Source: an uncultured Alphaproteobacteria bacterium (GTDB lineage: Bacteria; Pseudomonadota; Alphaproteobacteria; CAAGCB01; CAG-977). From it: a stretch of DNA of 64,000 bases. The stretch is taken from NCBI GenBank assembly GCA_944393745.1, contig CALYBD010000008.1:1-64000 (forward strand). Direction: 5' to 3'. The notes below the pieces were generated by a model that saw only the letters and a program-made list of their open reading frames with translations, was not told the DNA's origin and ran no database searches. This document shows, piece after piece, positions 10,479 through 19,928 of this stretch. Within the stretch, counting starts at the first letter, position 1, and each line of letters opens with the position of its first letter. The position numbers were made by a program, and so were the translations under genes.

Positions 10479-12773
10479 TTATTTTCGGATCAACCGTCGC
10501 AGAACAGACAGCTTTTGTTCAACGCTTTGCGGCCGTTTTAAAAATTCCAGACGCAACCGTTTTGCGCCGGCAGCCGTCAGTTCGCGTTTTTTTTTAACAG
10601 GATTTTTTGCCAATAAAAAATGCCTGCAATTTTTCATAACGGAAACAAATTCTCCGTATCGAGAGGTTATTTTTTCGCAGCGATTGCCTCCGCACTTTTG
10701 ACATTTCCCGTCCAAAGCCGCATACGGACACGTTTCGGAAACAAACAGCGGCGGATCCTGATAAACAACGGCGATTGCCCGATCGGAAAAAGCTTTGAAC
10801 AAACCGGTCGGATCCGGCGTTTCGGGCGAAACGACAAAACCGGACACCCCCAGATCTAACAAAGCGCGCACGGCCGAAGAATTGGCCGCATAAACCGGCC
10901 AGTCAAAGGACAGATCAATTTTTTGTCCTTTAAAAACACTTAATCCCCATACGTTCCCGATTTCAAATTTTTCATATCCGGCACTGATCAAAGCCTGAAT
11001 ACGGCGCTTTAAAAATTCCGTTTCCCATGCTCTGGCAACGGCCGGCAGAGCAAAACGAATTTTTTCTTTTGAAAGATTTTTTAATAATTCCGGAGACGTA
11101 TCGGAAGCCAATTCGAAAACAATCTCGTCAACCGGTTCTTCGGACTGCGCCAGAACGGCCGCAAAAGCCGGATCGTCCGTTTTAACATTGTAAGAAACAA
11201 CGGCGGACGGAACGACCGATACGGATAATACTTCCTGTTTTAAAATCTCCTCTTTTTGGTGTGTTTTTTGTTCCTGCCGCACCCGATCCGCTTTTTCCCC
11301 GGCCTGTTCATACAACTGACGGCGCAGATCATTTAAAATCGACAACGGCACAAAAAGCTTTTGCGGATTTTCAACAGTCATTTCTTTTAAAACAAAAGCG
11401 CTGCCTCCTGTTTTTGAAAAAGAATCACGGATTGCTTTTTGTGCCGTTTCAAAAGAATTCGCTTTGGAAAAATGCCCGTTAACCGAAACACGAACAGATT
11501 CTGTTTCGGCGGAAATACAATCAGGGTCAACGGTGACATTAACCGATACGGCCGTTGAAATCGGTTTGATTTTTGGCTTTGGGACAGGATACGCTTTTTT
11601 CACCGCCCCCGATGAGGACAAATAAATCGCCGCACCGGCCGGAATAAAAGGAGCCTTTTCGGGCAAAGCGATTTCCGTCCGGCTGCCCGAAGGCACTTTA
11701 AAAACGTTTTTTCCGTTGACATGCAGTTTTTGCGCCGAAAATCCGAACGGCCGTTCTGATCCCGGCAAATCAATCTGTATTCCGTCATGTCGTTCGATCG
11801 CCGCTGCCGTTTTAAAACAGAGAAATCTGTCTTTACCGTGTGCCGAAACCTTTTCGACCTTTCCTAAAACAAGCCCCCGATGTCCGACAATATCCGGATC
11901 GACAACCGTAAAGTTTTTCCGTCCTTTTAAATATAATTCCGTTGTCGGACGGCTGAAAATACAGCTGATCCGGTCACGTTTTTCCGCCAACGTTTTACGA
12001 TTTGTTTCCCCGTTTAAAATCGAACGATAATAATCGGTAACGGCCGCAACATACAACGGGCTTTTTTTGCGTCCTTCGATTTTCAACGCCGTAACACCTG
12101 CTTTTTCCAGCAGACGCACATTTTCTCCTTGAGCCAGATCCTTCATTGAAAACAGATGTTTTGATTTGGAATCAAGTTTAAACGGTTCCCGACAGGGATA
12201 AACACATTTGCCGCGATTAGCGCTGCGCCCGGCATAAATTGAAGAAAACAGGCATAACCCGCTGTAGCAGTAACACAAAGCGCCGTGAATAAAAACCTCT
12301 TTTTCAATTCCGGGTACTTGGCAGATTTCCGTAATTTCGTCCAAAGTCAGCTCACGCGCCAGAACCACGCGTTTAAACCCCAGATCGCGCAAAGCCTCCA
12401 CTCCTTCACGATTGTGAACGGCCATTTGCGTACTGGCGTGCAAACGCAGAACAGGAAAATATTTTTTGATCAATCGCGCCGTCCCCAAATCCTGAACAAT
12501 CACTCCGTCGGCGCGCGCGGCTTCGATGATCTGCAACGTCTCGATCAGATCGGCTTTTTCGTCTTCGAAAAAAATCGTATTGACGGCGACCAAAACCTTT
12601 TTGTTGTTGTCATGAGCATACTGCACAAAACCGTTTAAATCTTGTTGCGTAAAATTTTCGGCTTCGGCACGGGCGGAAAAACGCGTCAGCCCCAGATAAA
12701 CCGCGTCCGCCCCGTATGCAAACGCGGCATATCCCGAATCAATCTGTCCCGCAGGCGCCAACAGTTCAACCAT
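10479..12773 (-). CDS. Peptidase U32 family protein, RlhA-like
   Basis: A 764-residue U32-family protein. It begins VELLAPAGQIDSGYAAFAYGADAVYLG, the family N-terminus, and carries the full U32 signature EVFIHGALCYCYSGLCLFSS followed by CVYPCREPF. Members of this family studied in E. coli (RlhA, TrhP) are rRNA/tRNA hydroxylation enzymes using a cysteine cluster rather than true proteases. The large size and the second Cys cluster near the C-terminus (CPYAALDGKCQKCGGNRC) fit RlhA, which modifies 23S rRNA, better than TrhP. The start at 12773 has AGGGGTGG upstream and overlaps the end of ldcA by 8 bp, implying translational coupling. A peptidase role, linked to ldcA, remains possible. Confidence 0.85.
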   Translation of the reverse strand: MVELLAPAGQIDSGYAAFAYGADAVYLGLTRFSARAEAENFTQQDLNGFVQYAHDNNKKVLVAVNTIFFEDEKADLIETLQIIEAARADGVIVQDLGTARLIKKYFPVLRLHASTQMAVHNREGVEALRDLGFKRVVLARELTLDEITEICQVPGIEKEVFIHGALCYCYSGLCLFSSIYAGRSANRGKCVYPCREPFKLDSKSKHLFSMKDLAQGENVRLLEKAGVTALKIEGRKKSPLYVAAVTDYYRSILNGETNRKTLAEKRDRISCIFSRPTTELYLKGRKNFTVVDPDIVGHRGLVLGKVEKVSAHGKDRFLCFKTAAAIERHDGIQIDLPGSERPFGFSAQKLHVNGKNVFKVPSGSRTEIALPEKAPFIPAGAAIYLSSSGAVKKAYPVPKPKIKPISTAVSVNVTVDPDCISAETESVRVSVNGHFSKANSFETAQKAIRDSFSKTGGSAFVLKEMTVENPQKLFVPLSILNDLRRQLYEQAGEKADRVRQEQKTHQKEEILKQEVLSVSVVPSAVVSYNVKTDDPAFAAVLAQSEEPVDEIVFELASDTSPELLKNLSKEKIRFALPAVARAWETEFLKRRIQALISAGYEKFEIGNVWGLSVFKGQKIDLSFDWPVYAANSSAVRALLDLGVSGFVVSPETPDPTGLFKAFSDRAIAVVYQDPPLFVSETCPYAALDGKCQKCGGNRCEKITSRYGEFVSVMKNCRHFLLAKNPVKKKRELTAAGAKRLRLEFLKRPQSVEQKLSVLRRLIRK

Positions 12774-13644
12774 GAAATGCCACCCCTGAAACACGCATTG
12801 TTCCGCACGTCAATACGGCCTGCCCGCCGACGGGCCAGACGGCAGATCCGGCCTGATGACCGTACGGAAATCCGCTGAAAACAGGGCATTTAATCCGGCT
12901 TTTCCATTCTTTTAAAACATCTTCTGCCGTTCCGTCCGTCGGATCCTTGGCCTTACAATCGATAAAAGCCCCCAGCACAACGGCTGCCGTTTGATCAAAA
13001 ACCCCCGCATTTTCCAACTGAGTAAGCAACCGATCCAAAACATACGGTTCTTCGTTTAACTCCTCCAACACAAGGATATTTCCCGATACATCCGGAAAAT
13101 AAGGCGTTCCGGACAGCCCGACGACCAAAGACAGACATCCTCCGACCAACCGCCCAGTAATTTCCGTCCCGTCATAATCGGATTCAAGCCCGCAGAAAAC
13201 CTGTTCTCGTCCGTTCAGACAATCAAACAAAGACTGTTCCGTATAAGGAAACATTTCACGCCCGTGCCGCGGTTTCATCAAGTATCCCGAAAAACTGACC
13301 AGTCCGGCTTTTTTTAACAAAGCCAGCTGCAAAGCGGTCGTATCGCTTAATCCGACAAAGGGTTTTTGATGAACGGAAATCAACCGATAATCAAGCCTGC
13401 CCAACATTCTGGCAGACCCGTATCCTCCGCAGGCGACCATGATGATATCAACGTCTTCATCACAAAACAGCGCGGTCAAATCTGCGGCGCGTTCTTCGTC
13501 CGAACCGGCCAGAAAACGGTTCTTTTCATACAGATGCGCCGCCTCTTTGACACGAAATCCTTTATTTTTCCAATAAGATATTCCCTGTTTGAGCGTTTCT
13601 TTGTCAACCGCGCTTGACGGCGTGAACACACCGATTGTTTTCAT
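12766..13644 (-). CDS. ldcA: LD-carboxypeptidase (murein tetrapeptide carboxypeptidase)
   Basis: A 292-residue S66-family serine peptidase that removes the terminal D-Ala from murein tetrapeptides during recycling. The N-terminus IGVFTPSSAVD, the nucleophile region MVACGGYGSARML (usually GGYGS/GGNGS), GLSDTTALQLAL and the GGCLSLV segment match the family. It overlaps the Mur ligase gene by 4 bp at its start and the U32 gene by 8 bp at its end, so the three are one transcript. The product tripeptide is the substrate of the Mpl-like ligase encoded just upstream. Confidence 0.9.
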   Translation of the reverse strand: MKTIGVFTPSSAVDKETLKQGISYWKNKGFRVKEAAHLYEKNRFLAGSDEERAADLTALFCDEDVDIIMVACGGYGSARMLGRLDYRLISVHQKPFVGLSDTTALQLALLKKAGLVSFSGYLMKPRHGREMFPYTEQSLFDCLNGREQVFCGLESDYDGTEITGRLVGGCLSLVVGLSGTPYFPDVSGNILVLEELNEEPYVLDRLLTQLENAGVFDQTAAVVLGAFIDCKAKDPTDGTAEDVLKEWKSRIKCPVFSGFPYGHQAGSAVWPVGGQAVLTCGTMRVSGVAFHG

Positions 13645-15008
13645 GCAACGGCCTCATAAATACTGCGGGCAAAATCACTTAACGTTTCATCGCGCGCCCC
13701 CATTACGACAATTCTGTCCCCTTTTGATGCCAATCCTTTCACCAGCGTCAGAATTTTTTTGCGATCGGGAATAAAATGCACGCGTTTTCCCGTACGTTCC
13801 AGATCCTTGATCAGATCTGCCGAGGAAATATCTTTTTGCACCGTACCGCCGGCATAATAAATTTCCTGCATAATCAGCGTATCGTCCAAACTTAGCAGAC
13901 GATCAAAAGCCTCGACGATGCCAGCGCGCATAATTTTTGTCGGTTTAAATCCGTGCGGTTGATAAATAACGATTAAGCGTCCTTTATATTCTTTTAACGC
14001 CTTTAAAGAGGCGGCTATTTTTTCGGGATTATGGGCAAAATCATCAATAACGGTAATTCCTTTTTTCGTTACGCCGATCGTTTCCAGACGCCGGTGAATT
14101 CCTTTAAAAGATTCTAATGCCTGCAAAGCTTGTTTAACGGGAATTCCGATCATTTCCGCCGCGCCGACGGCCGCCAGCGCATTTGCGACATTATGTTGCC
14201 CGATCATCGGCAAAAAAACGTTTTCGCCGTCCAAAACAAAGCGCACACCGTTTTTTACGGGAGTAATATTTACGGCTTTTAAATCCGCATCGGCTCCTTG
14301 CACGGAAAAAGACAACACATTTGAGTTTCGTTTTTTTAAAGCAATCGTATCGGCATTATCCGCATTTAACACGGCTCCGACAGAAGCCCGTTCGACAAAA
14401 TCGCCGAACAAAACTTTTAATTCTTCTATCGGTTTGTGATCCAAAGAAATCGACGTAACGACAGAAACGGCCGGCTTGTACAACTCTATAGATCCGTCAC
14501 TTTCATCTGCTTCGATAACACAGAAAGATCCGTTGCCGGCAATAACGTTTCCCATGCCCGATGAATCCGCATAATTTAACATAATGCCGCCATTAATAAC
14601 GCTCGGATCAACGCCGGCTTCTTTTAAAATATGCCCGATCATGCCGGTAGTCGTTGTTTTTCCGCTGGTACCGCCGACGGCAATGCCGTTATGTTCGTGC
14701 AGGAAATCGGCCAGAATCCGGGCGCGTTCATATATCGGCACATTCAACCGGCGGGCTTTGACGACATCAGAAACAGTGTCTTCCACGGCCGAAGAAACAA
14801 CCACGGCGTCCGTTTGATTGTCAATACCGCTGCCGTCCTGAGCAAACAAACGAATGCCCTGCTTTTCCAGGAGATTGAATTTTGCACTGCTTTTGCCGGC
14901 ATCCCGGGATCTGTCTGATCCGCAGACATCAAACCCTTTATTTTTCAACGCAACGGCCAAAGAGCTCATACCGCTGCCGCCGATGCCGCAAAAAAAGTAT
15001 TTTTTCAT
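13641..15008 (-). CDS. mpl: Mpl-like Mur ligase (UDP-MurNAc:tripeptide ligase), MurC relative
   Basis: A 455-residue Mur ligase. Order: N-terminal Rossmann-type UDP-binding loop GIGGSGMSSLAVAL, ATP P-loop GGTSGKTTTTG at 112-121, EADESDGS, and the C-terminal ligase domain with DDFAHNPEKI. The DDFAHNP form is closer to Mpl than to MurC (DDYGHHP). Joining ldcA by a 4-bp overlap strongly favours the recycling enzyme Mpl, which attaches released tripeptide to UDP-MurNAc. The P-loop has Ser where MurC and Mpl normally have His (GTHGKT), an oddity. MurC is the alternative. Confidence 0.75.
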   Translation of the reverse strand: MKKYFFCGIGGSGMSSLAVALKNKGFDVCGSDRSRDAGKSSAKFNLLEKQGIRLFAQDGSGIDNQTDAVVVSSAVEDTVSDVVKARRLNVPIYERARILADFLHEHNGIAVGGTSGKTTTTGMIGHILKEAGVDPSVINGGIMLNYADSSGMGNVIAGNGSFCVIEADESDGSIELYKPAVSVVTSISLDHKPIEELKVLFGDFVERASVGAVLNADNADTIALKKRNSNVLSFSVQGADADLKAVNITPVKNGVRFVLDGENVFLPMIGQHNVANALAAVGAAEMIGIPVKQALQALESFKGIHRRLETIGVTKKGITVIDDFAHNPEKIAASLKALKEYKGRLIVIYQPHGFKPTKIMRAGIVEAFDRLLSLDDTLIMQEIYYAGGTVQKDISSADLIKDLERTGKRVHFIPDRKKILTLVKGLASKGDRIVVMGARDETLSDFARSIYEAVA

Positions 15009-15115
15009 TATTTTCTCCTGTTTTAAGCTTTACGTTATTTTTTATATGTAAAAAAAGATAAATTAAGGTAAACTGAGTTTAAAATTTTCTTTTCTTTACG
15101 TCAAAGGAGTTTGTT

Positions 15116-15820
15116 ATGCGTTTCAGCCGTTTATTTGTTTTCCCGCTGGTTTTTGCGGCAATGACCGCCACCGCACAGGCACAGTATACTTCAAAATCGA
15201 CAACAACAAACACCGCGGCTTCAAAAACACCGACACAGGCAAAGACCAGAACAAACACGCAAACGACCGGCACAAATCCTTATACCGGTTCCGGGACGAA
15301 AACGACCGCTGCCGCGCCGGCAGCAAAACAGCAGCCGGCACAACCGACTTTCCGGCCGCGCCCGCAACAACAACCTGTAGCCATGCCGCAGACGGAAGGT
15401 GACGACGAACTGCCTTCTTTTGATGCTTTGGAAAAACCTGTTGCGGCTGCGCAAGGATCCGCCCAGGGATCAAACCTGCCCCCGCCCCCGCCGCCCAAAG
15501 GAGAAATCTGGTTTTACATAGCAAACGGCAAATATCGGGATTCAACCGGGTTGACAATGCACTGCACCTGGGAGGTTGTTTTGCAAAATAAAACAGACAC
15601 GCCGCTTCAGGAACTGCATATTACCTATTCGATATTAGGTGAAAACTCTCCCTTAAGATATTCAAACATTGCCCCGAATGGCTCCAAGGTAAATAGACAC
15701 GGCATATATTCCGAAAAATGTCCGGCAATTACCCAATCAAAGCCAAAGATACAGATTGTTTCGTGTAAATTGGGGACAATTATCGGTCAGGATTGCATGA
15801 AGTATATCGTCATCAAATAA
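15116..15820 (+). CDS. Secreted protein with Thr/Pro/Gln-rich linker
   Basis: A 234-residue exported protein of unknown role. A clear signal peptide (FSRLFVFPLVFAAMTATAQA, cleavage after AQA) is followed by about 110 low-complexity residues rich in Thr, Gln, Pro and Ala, including PPPPPPK, and then a compact C-terminal domain of about 95 residues with three Cys (MHCTWEV, EKCPAI, VSCKLG, the last pair plus CMK near the end). Such a layout suggests a periplasmic domain held away from the membrane or wall. The start has AAGGAG upstream. It sits 16 bp before the lytic transglycosylase, probably in the same transcript. Confidence 0.75.
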   Translation: MRFSRLFVFPLVFAAMTATAQAQYTSKSTTTNTAASKTPTQAKTRTNTQTTGTNPYTGSGTKTTAAAPAAKQQPAQPTFRPRPQQQPVAMPQTEGDDELPSFDALEKPVAAAQGSAQGSNLPPPPPPKGEIWFYIANGKYRDSTGLTMHCTWEVVLQNKTDTPLQELHITYSILGENSPLRYSNIAPNGSKVNRHGIYSEKCPAITQSKPKIQIVSCKLGTIIGQDCMKYIVIK

Positions 15821-15836
15821 CCCGGGAATACTGTCG

Positions 15837-17609
15837 GTGTTGCAAATTTTACGCCGTTTATGCTGCGGGGGAGGATTTTTTCTGTGCCTCATCTGCCCGC
15901 TCAGGGCAGAAGAGGTCATTCGTTTAATTCCGCCTTCCGAAGTGTTGCTTTTATCTCCGGGCACCGTTCTTTCGCCGTTGGACAAGACTCTTTATACACA
16001 GATTTTTTCGCATTTGGACAACAATGCTTTTAACGAAGCGGAAATTTTGCTGGAAACGGTTGAAGATGATTTGCTCAAAGGATATGTGCTGGCGCTGATT
16101 TATCTGGCCGAAGAAAGCAAACCGACAAAAAAACAGTTGGGCGACTGGTTAAAAAAATATGCCGATCTGCCGATTGCGGAAGAAGTTTATAATCTGGCCG
16201 CCAAGAAAAAAGCGCCGCTGCCGCGCAAAAAACCGTCTGATCCGGCGGCTCACATGGCTGCCGGCGCCTGTTCTTCGATACGGATTGCGGATCCGATTGA
16301 TCTGGTTTTTTATAAAAGAGCCTCTTACGTTCCCGAACCGGAACGCAAAAAAGTCCGAATGTCCATGCTGTATTTTTCTTCGGCGATCCGGCGCGGCAAG
16401 ACATTGGCGGCAAAGCTGCATTTAAACGAAAAACACGTAAAAAAATACTTGTCTCAAAAAGACCGCGACGATTCTTTAACGGCGTTGGCTTTTGCTTATT
16501 TTATTGATCGGGAGGACGAAAAAGCCTGGGAAGTCATTCAGGAACCGATCAAGCGGGCAGCCAAACGCAATCCGACGGCCCATTGGGTCGCCGGTTTAAC
16601 GGCTTTTCGTATGCAAAAATGGGAAGAAGCCGAAAAAGCCTTTAAAACTCTGGCCGCCCACCCGAAAGCCATTCCGACACAAAAATCCGCAGCGGCTTTT
16701 TGGACAACACGCGTGTTGATGAAAACAAAAAAATATCGGGAAATCACCTCTTATCTGCAACAGGCGGCAACGGCCGCACCGAATTTTTTCTACGGTATTC
16801 TGGCACAGCGCGCTTTAGGCTGGCCGATCGGACATTCTTGGAAAAGCTCTTCTTTGGAAAAACCGGATATGGAGATGATTTTAAAAGAACCCGGCGGACG
16901 ACGTGCCGTCGCGTTTGTTCAAATCGGGCAGATGGAATTTGCCGAAAAAGAGCTGATCAAACTTTATGCCGAAAAGAAAAAACTGCGTAAACAACTGCTG
17001 GCTTATGCCGAATCCGTTACCGAATATCCGGATCTGGGAATGCGTTTGTCGGCTTTATCGGGCGAAGTAGAAATGCCGAACGGAGACGATGCGCTTTTCC
17101 CTTATCCTAACTGGACACCGACAAACGGCTGGCAATTGGACAAAGCGCTGGTGTACGCTTTTATCCGTCAGGAATCCTGTTTTAAAAACAGAGCGTTCAG
17201 CAAAGCCGGCGCCCGCGGTGTCATGCAGCTGATGCCGTCAACGGCGCGTTTAATCGCGCGGCGGTTAAAACAGCCTTACCAGCTCAGCCGCTTACACAGA
17301 ATTCCCTACAATCTGATGATCGGCCAGGAATTAATCAAGACTTTGTTAAATTACAAAGCCATAGACGGTAATCTTTTAATGACGATTGCGGCTTATAACT
17401 GCGGCCCCGGAAATACGATAAAATGGCAGAAACGCGATGATTTTAAAGATGATCCGTTAATGTTTGTCGAAGGCATTCCGTCACGGGAAACGCGCGGTTT
17501 TGTAAAAAAAGTAATGGGCAATTACTGGATTTACCGCAGCCTGTTCGGCAAAGACCTGTCTTCAATTGATGATGTCCTGGCCGGAAAGTACCCCATTTAT
17601 AAACCTTAA
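15837..17609 (+). CDS. slt: Soluble lytic murein transglycosylase
   Basis: A 590-residue Slt70-like enzyme that cleaves peptidoglycan between MurNAc and GlcNAc to give 1,6-anhydro products in the periplasm. After a signal peptide (FFLCLICPLRA), a long alpha-superhelical domain (residues 50-400, SEL/TPR-like repeats) leads to the catalytic SLT domain: AFIRQES with catalytic Glu at about residue 446, GVMQLMPSTA and AAYNCGPGN. The start is uncertain: GTG at 15837 or TTG at 15840; no ATG fits. It overlaps the convergent PBP gene by 4 bp. The anhydro-muropeptides it releases could feed the mpl-ldcA recycling genes nearby. Confidence 0.9.
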   Translation: MLQILRRLCCGGGFFLCLICPLRAEEVIRLIPPSEVLLLSPGTVLSPLDKTLYTQIFSHLDNNAFNEAEILLETVEDDLLKGYVLALIYLAEESKPTKKQLGDWLKKYADLPIAEEVYNLAAKKKAPLPRKKPSDPAAHMAAGACSSIRIADPIDLVFYKRASYVPEPERKKVRMSMLYFSSAIRRGKTLAAKLHLNEKHVKKYLSQKDRDDSLTALAFAYFIDREDEKAWEVIQEPIKRAAKRNPTAHWVAGLTAFRMQKWEEAEKAFKTLAAHPKAIPTQKSAAAFWTTRVLMKTKKYREITSYLQQAATAAPNFFYGILAQRALGWPIGHSWKSSSLEKPDMEMILKEPGGRRAVAFVQIGQMEFAEKELIKLYAEKKKLRKQLLAYAESVTEYPDLGMRLSALSGEVEMPNGDDALFPYPNWTPTNGWQLDKALVYAFIRQESCFKNRAFSKAGARGVMQLMPSTARLIARRLKQPYQLSRLHRIPYNLMIGQELIKTLLNYKAIDGNLLMTIAAYNCGPGNTIKWQKRDDFKDDPLMFVEGIPSRETRGFVKKVMGNYWIYRSLFGKDLSSIDDVLAGKYPIYKP

Positions 17610-19486
17610 AAATCTTCCTGCAACGGCGGCAACGAGATATCGTGGACAACCTTTCCCCAAATTTGGGCCGGTAAAGAACCGCCCGTTACTTTTTTCATAG
17701 GCGTTTCATCATCGTTTCCGACCCAGATTCCGGCGGCCAGTTCCTGTGTATAACCGATAAACCACGCGTCCCGATAATTTTGTGTCGTGCCGGTTTTACC
17801 TTTGGCAAGAACAGTCGGATTAGCATTTTTTCCCGTTCCGTACTGAATCACGTCAATCAAAACGGCGTCAAGCTCCGCCACATCACGCGGGTTGGCCAGA
17901 CGCGCGCGCGCGCTGTCCGAACGTTCATAAAGCACCTGGCCGTTTTGGCCGATAATTTCCGTAATGCCGTACGGCGTTACGGCAAAACCGCCGTTTAATA
18001 AAGAAGCATATGCCCCCACCGCATCAATCAGACGCGTTTGGCAAACGCCCAATGCGATTGCACCGTTGGCTTCGCAATCGGATTCAACGATACCGAATTT
18101 ACGCGCGGTTTTTAACACGGCGCGTACCCCTGTTTTTATTGCCGTTGCCACAGCCACCGTATTAACCGAACGGATCAAAGCATCATGCAAGGAAATGCGT
18201 CCGTAATATTTTCCGTTGGCGTTTTTCGGGCTCCAGCCGTCAAGATACAGCGGCCGATCTTCAACAATATCGTTTGCTTTGGCGCCTTGTTCAAATGCGC
18301 TTAAATAAACAAAAGGCTTTATGGCGGAACCGATTTGCCGACGGGCTTCGACAGCGCGGTTAAACTGGCTGAATCGATAATCTTTTCCGCCCGTCATTGC
18401 CAACACGGCGCCGTCTTTTGCCATAATCAGCCCGGCGCCCTGCGTGACGTTTTTTTCTTTTGCTTCGGAAGAATTCAGAGCCGCCTTGATTTCTTTATCC
18501 AAAATCGCCTGTTTATCCGGATGCAGTGTTGTTTTAACCGCGATATCCTGACCGATATTTCCCAAATAAGCTTCGGCTTCATCAGCAATCCAGTCCGTAA
18601 AGTAAAAAACGGATTTATCTTTGTTTTTTTCCGCAACGGCACCTGTTTCCGCAGCGTTCAAAGCCGTTTTAGCAGAAACGAAACCGGCTTTGACCATATT
18701 GGCCAGAACCAATCTGGCACGCTGATCCGCCGCCTGCGGATGATTTAAAGGATTATATCGGCTCGGCGCTTTTAAAAGGCCGGCCAAAACGGCTGCCTGA
18801 TACAAATTCAAATGCCTGGCTCTGACTCCGTAATATTTTTGTGCCGCCGCTTCTATACCGTAAGTCCCGGCACCGAAATAAACCCGATTCAGATAGATTG
18901 TCAAAATCTGATCTTTTGTCAGCCTGTATTCCAACCAAAAAGAAAGAAGCAATTCCTGAACCTTACGCCGGATTGTTTTTTCGGAAGACAAAAACAGGTT
19001 TTTGGCAACCTGCTGCGTTAACGTACTGGCGCCTTGAGCTTTTCGCCTTTTGATAATATTTACCGTCAATGCCCGGATAACGGAACGCGGATCCACACCG
19101 AAATGCGAATAAAAACGCCTGTCTTCCGTTGCGATAACGGCTTGCGGCACATAGGCCGGCAAACGTTTTAATTCCACGGGACGACCGTATTGGGAACCGT
19201 AAGAAGCAATTTCCGAACCGTCTGCGGCCAGAATATAAATTTTAGGAGCGCGAGTGTTTTTAATGGCTTTTTCCAAATCCGGCAAAGTGGCAGCACAATA
19301 TCCGACATAAACGGCAATGACAGCCGTCACGACAAAACCGAATCGAATCGTCCGTTTGTTCAAAAAAAAGCCTGACAGTCGCCCGATTCCTTTTATCGGA
19401 AAGGAAAAACGCCGTTTTTGTCTTTTTTTCTCCGACTCGGCGGATTGATTACGCTTTGCCGATCGATTTTTCGCCTTTTTTGTCAT
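17606..19486 (-). CDS. mrcA: Class A penicillin-binding protein (transglycosylase/transpeptidase)
   Basis: A 626-residue bifunctional peptidoglycan synthase. A Lys/Arg-rich cytoplasmic tail, one membrane segment (residues 47-67), then the GT51 transglycosylase with ATEDRRFYSHFGVD, GASTLTQQVAKN and the RKVQELLLS motif, and the transpeptidase with SAIK (SxxK), SVNT (SxN) and KTGTT. It ends GGSLPAQIWGKVVHDI. The short size without an OB/ODD insertion is closer to PBP1C-like or small PBP1A of alphaproteobacteria. It is transcribed toward the lytic transglycosylase and overlaps its stop. Confidence 0.93.
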   Translation of the reverse strand: MTKKAKNRSAKRNQSAESEKKRQKRRFSFPIKGIGRLSGFFLNKRTIRFGFVVTAVIAVYVGYCAATLPDLEKAIKNTRAPKIYILAADGSEIASYGSQYGRPVELKRLPAYVPQAVIATEDRRFYSHFGVDPRSVIRALTVNIIKRRKAQGASTLTQQVAKNLFLSSEKTIRRKVQELLLSFWLEYRLTKDQILTIYLNRVYFGAGTYGIEAAAQKYYGVRARHLNLYQAAVLAGLLKAPSRYNPLNHPQAADQRARLVLANMVKAGFVSAKTALNAAETGAVAEKNKDKSVFYFTDWIADEAEAYLGNIGQDIAVKTTLHPDKQAILDKEIKAALNSSEAKEKNVTQGAGLIMAKDGAVLAMTGGKDYRFSQFNRAVEARRQIGSAIKPFVYLSAFEQGAKANDIVEDRPLYLDGWSPKNANGKYYGRISLHDALIRSVNTVAVATAIKTGVRAVLKTARKFGIVESDCEANGAIALGVCQTRLIDAVGAYASLLNGGFAVTPYGITEIIGQNGQVLYERSDSARARLANPRDVAELDAVLIDVIQYGTGKNANPTVLAKGKTGTTQNYRDAWFIGYTQELAAGIWVGNDDETPMKKVTGGSLPAQIWGKVVHDISLPPLQEDF

Positions 19487-19584
19487 CTTTTTGAAATAGG
19501 TTACTATTTATTAATAAAGCTGGAACACAATCAAAACATAGACCTGAAGAGCTTAAAACCAAGTTAAATTCAAGGACATTCGTC

Positions 19585-19800
19585 ATGACAGCCGCGTTGC
19601 CTTCTCAAAAGAAAGTTTCTTTGAAAATAGACGCTCCTCTTTATTCCCTGCTGGAAAAACAGGCAGACGAAACCGGTGTCGGATTAAATGATTTTATCCA
19701 ACAGCTGCTGGCAGACGCGATGGGCGAATGGTGTGAATACTATGATACGCTGCGCCGGCTGTCCTCAGATGACGAACCCAGACATCTTTGTTTGAAATAA
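19585..19800 (+). CDS. Small ribbon-helix-helix-like protein
   Basis: A 71-residue protein with a ribbon-helix-helix look: a short strand (KKVSLKIDAPLYSLLEKQADETG) followed by LNDFIQQLLADAM. Such proteins bind DNA as dimers, as antitoxins or small regulators. No toxin gene is next to it. It has a Cys near the end and no signal peptide. AAGGAC lies upstream of the start. The function is inferred only from fold-like pattern. Confidence 0.6.
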   Translation: MTAALPSQKKVSLKIDAPLYSLLEKQADETGVGLNDFIQQLLADAMGEWCEYYDTLRRLSSDDEPRHLCLK

Positions 19801-19928
19801 CCCCCCTCCCCGCACACACAATCACACGCGAAAAAAGCCGTCAGTAAAGCTTAATCCTGCAAGGAAAACTTTATTCATTACAACAACCCCGAAATTCCCG
19901 AAGCACGCACAAAAGTTATTGAACGGAA

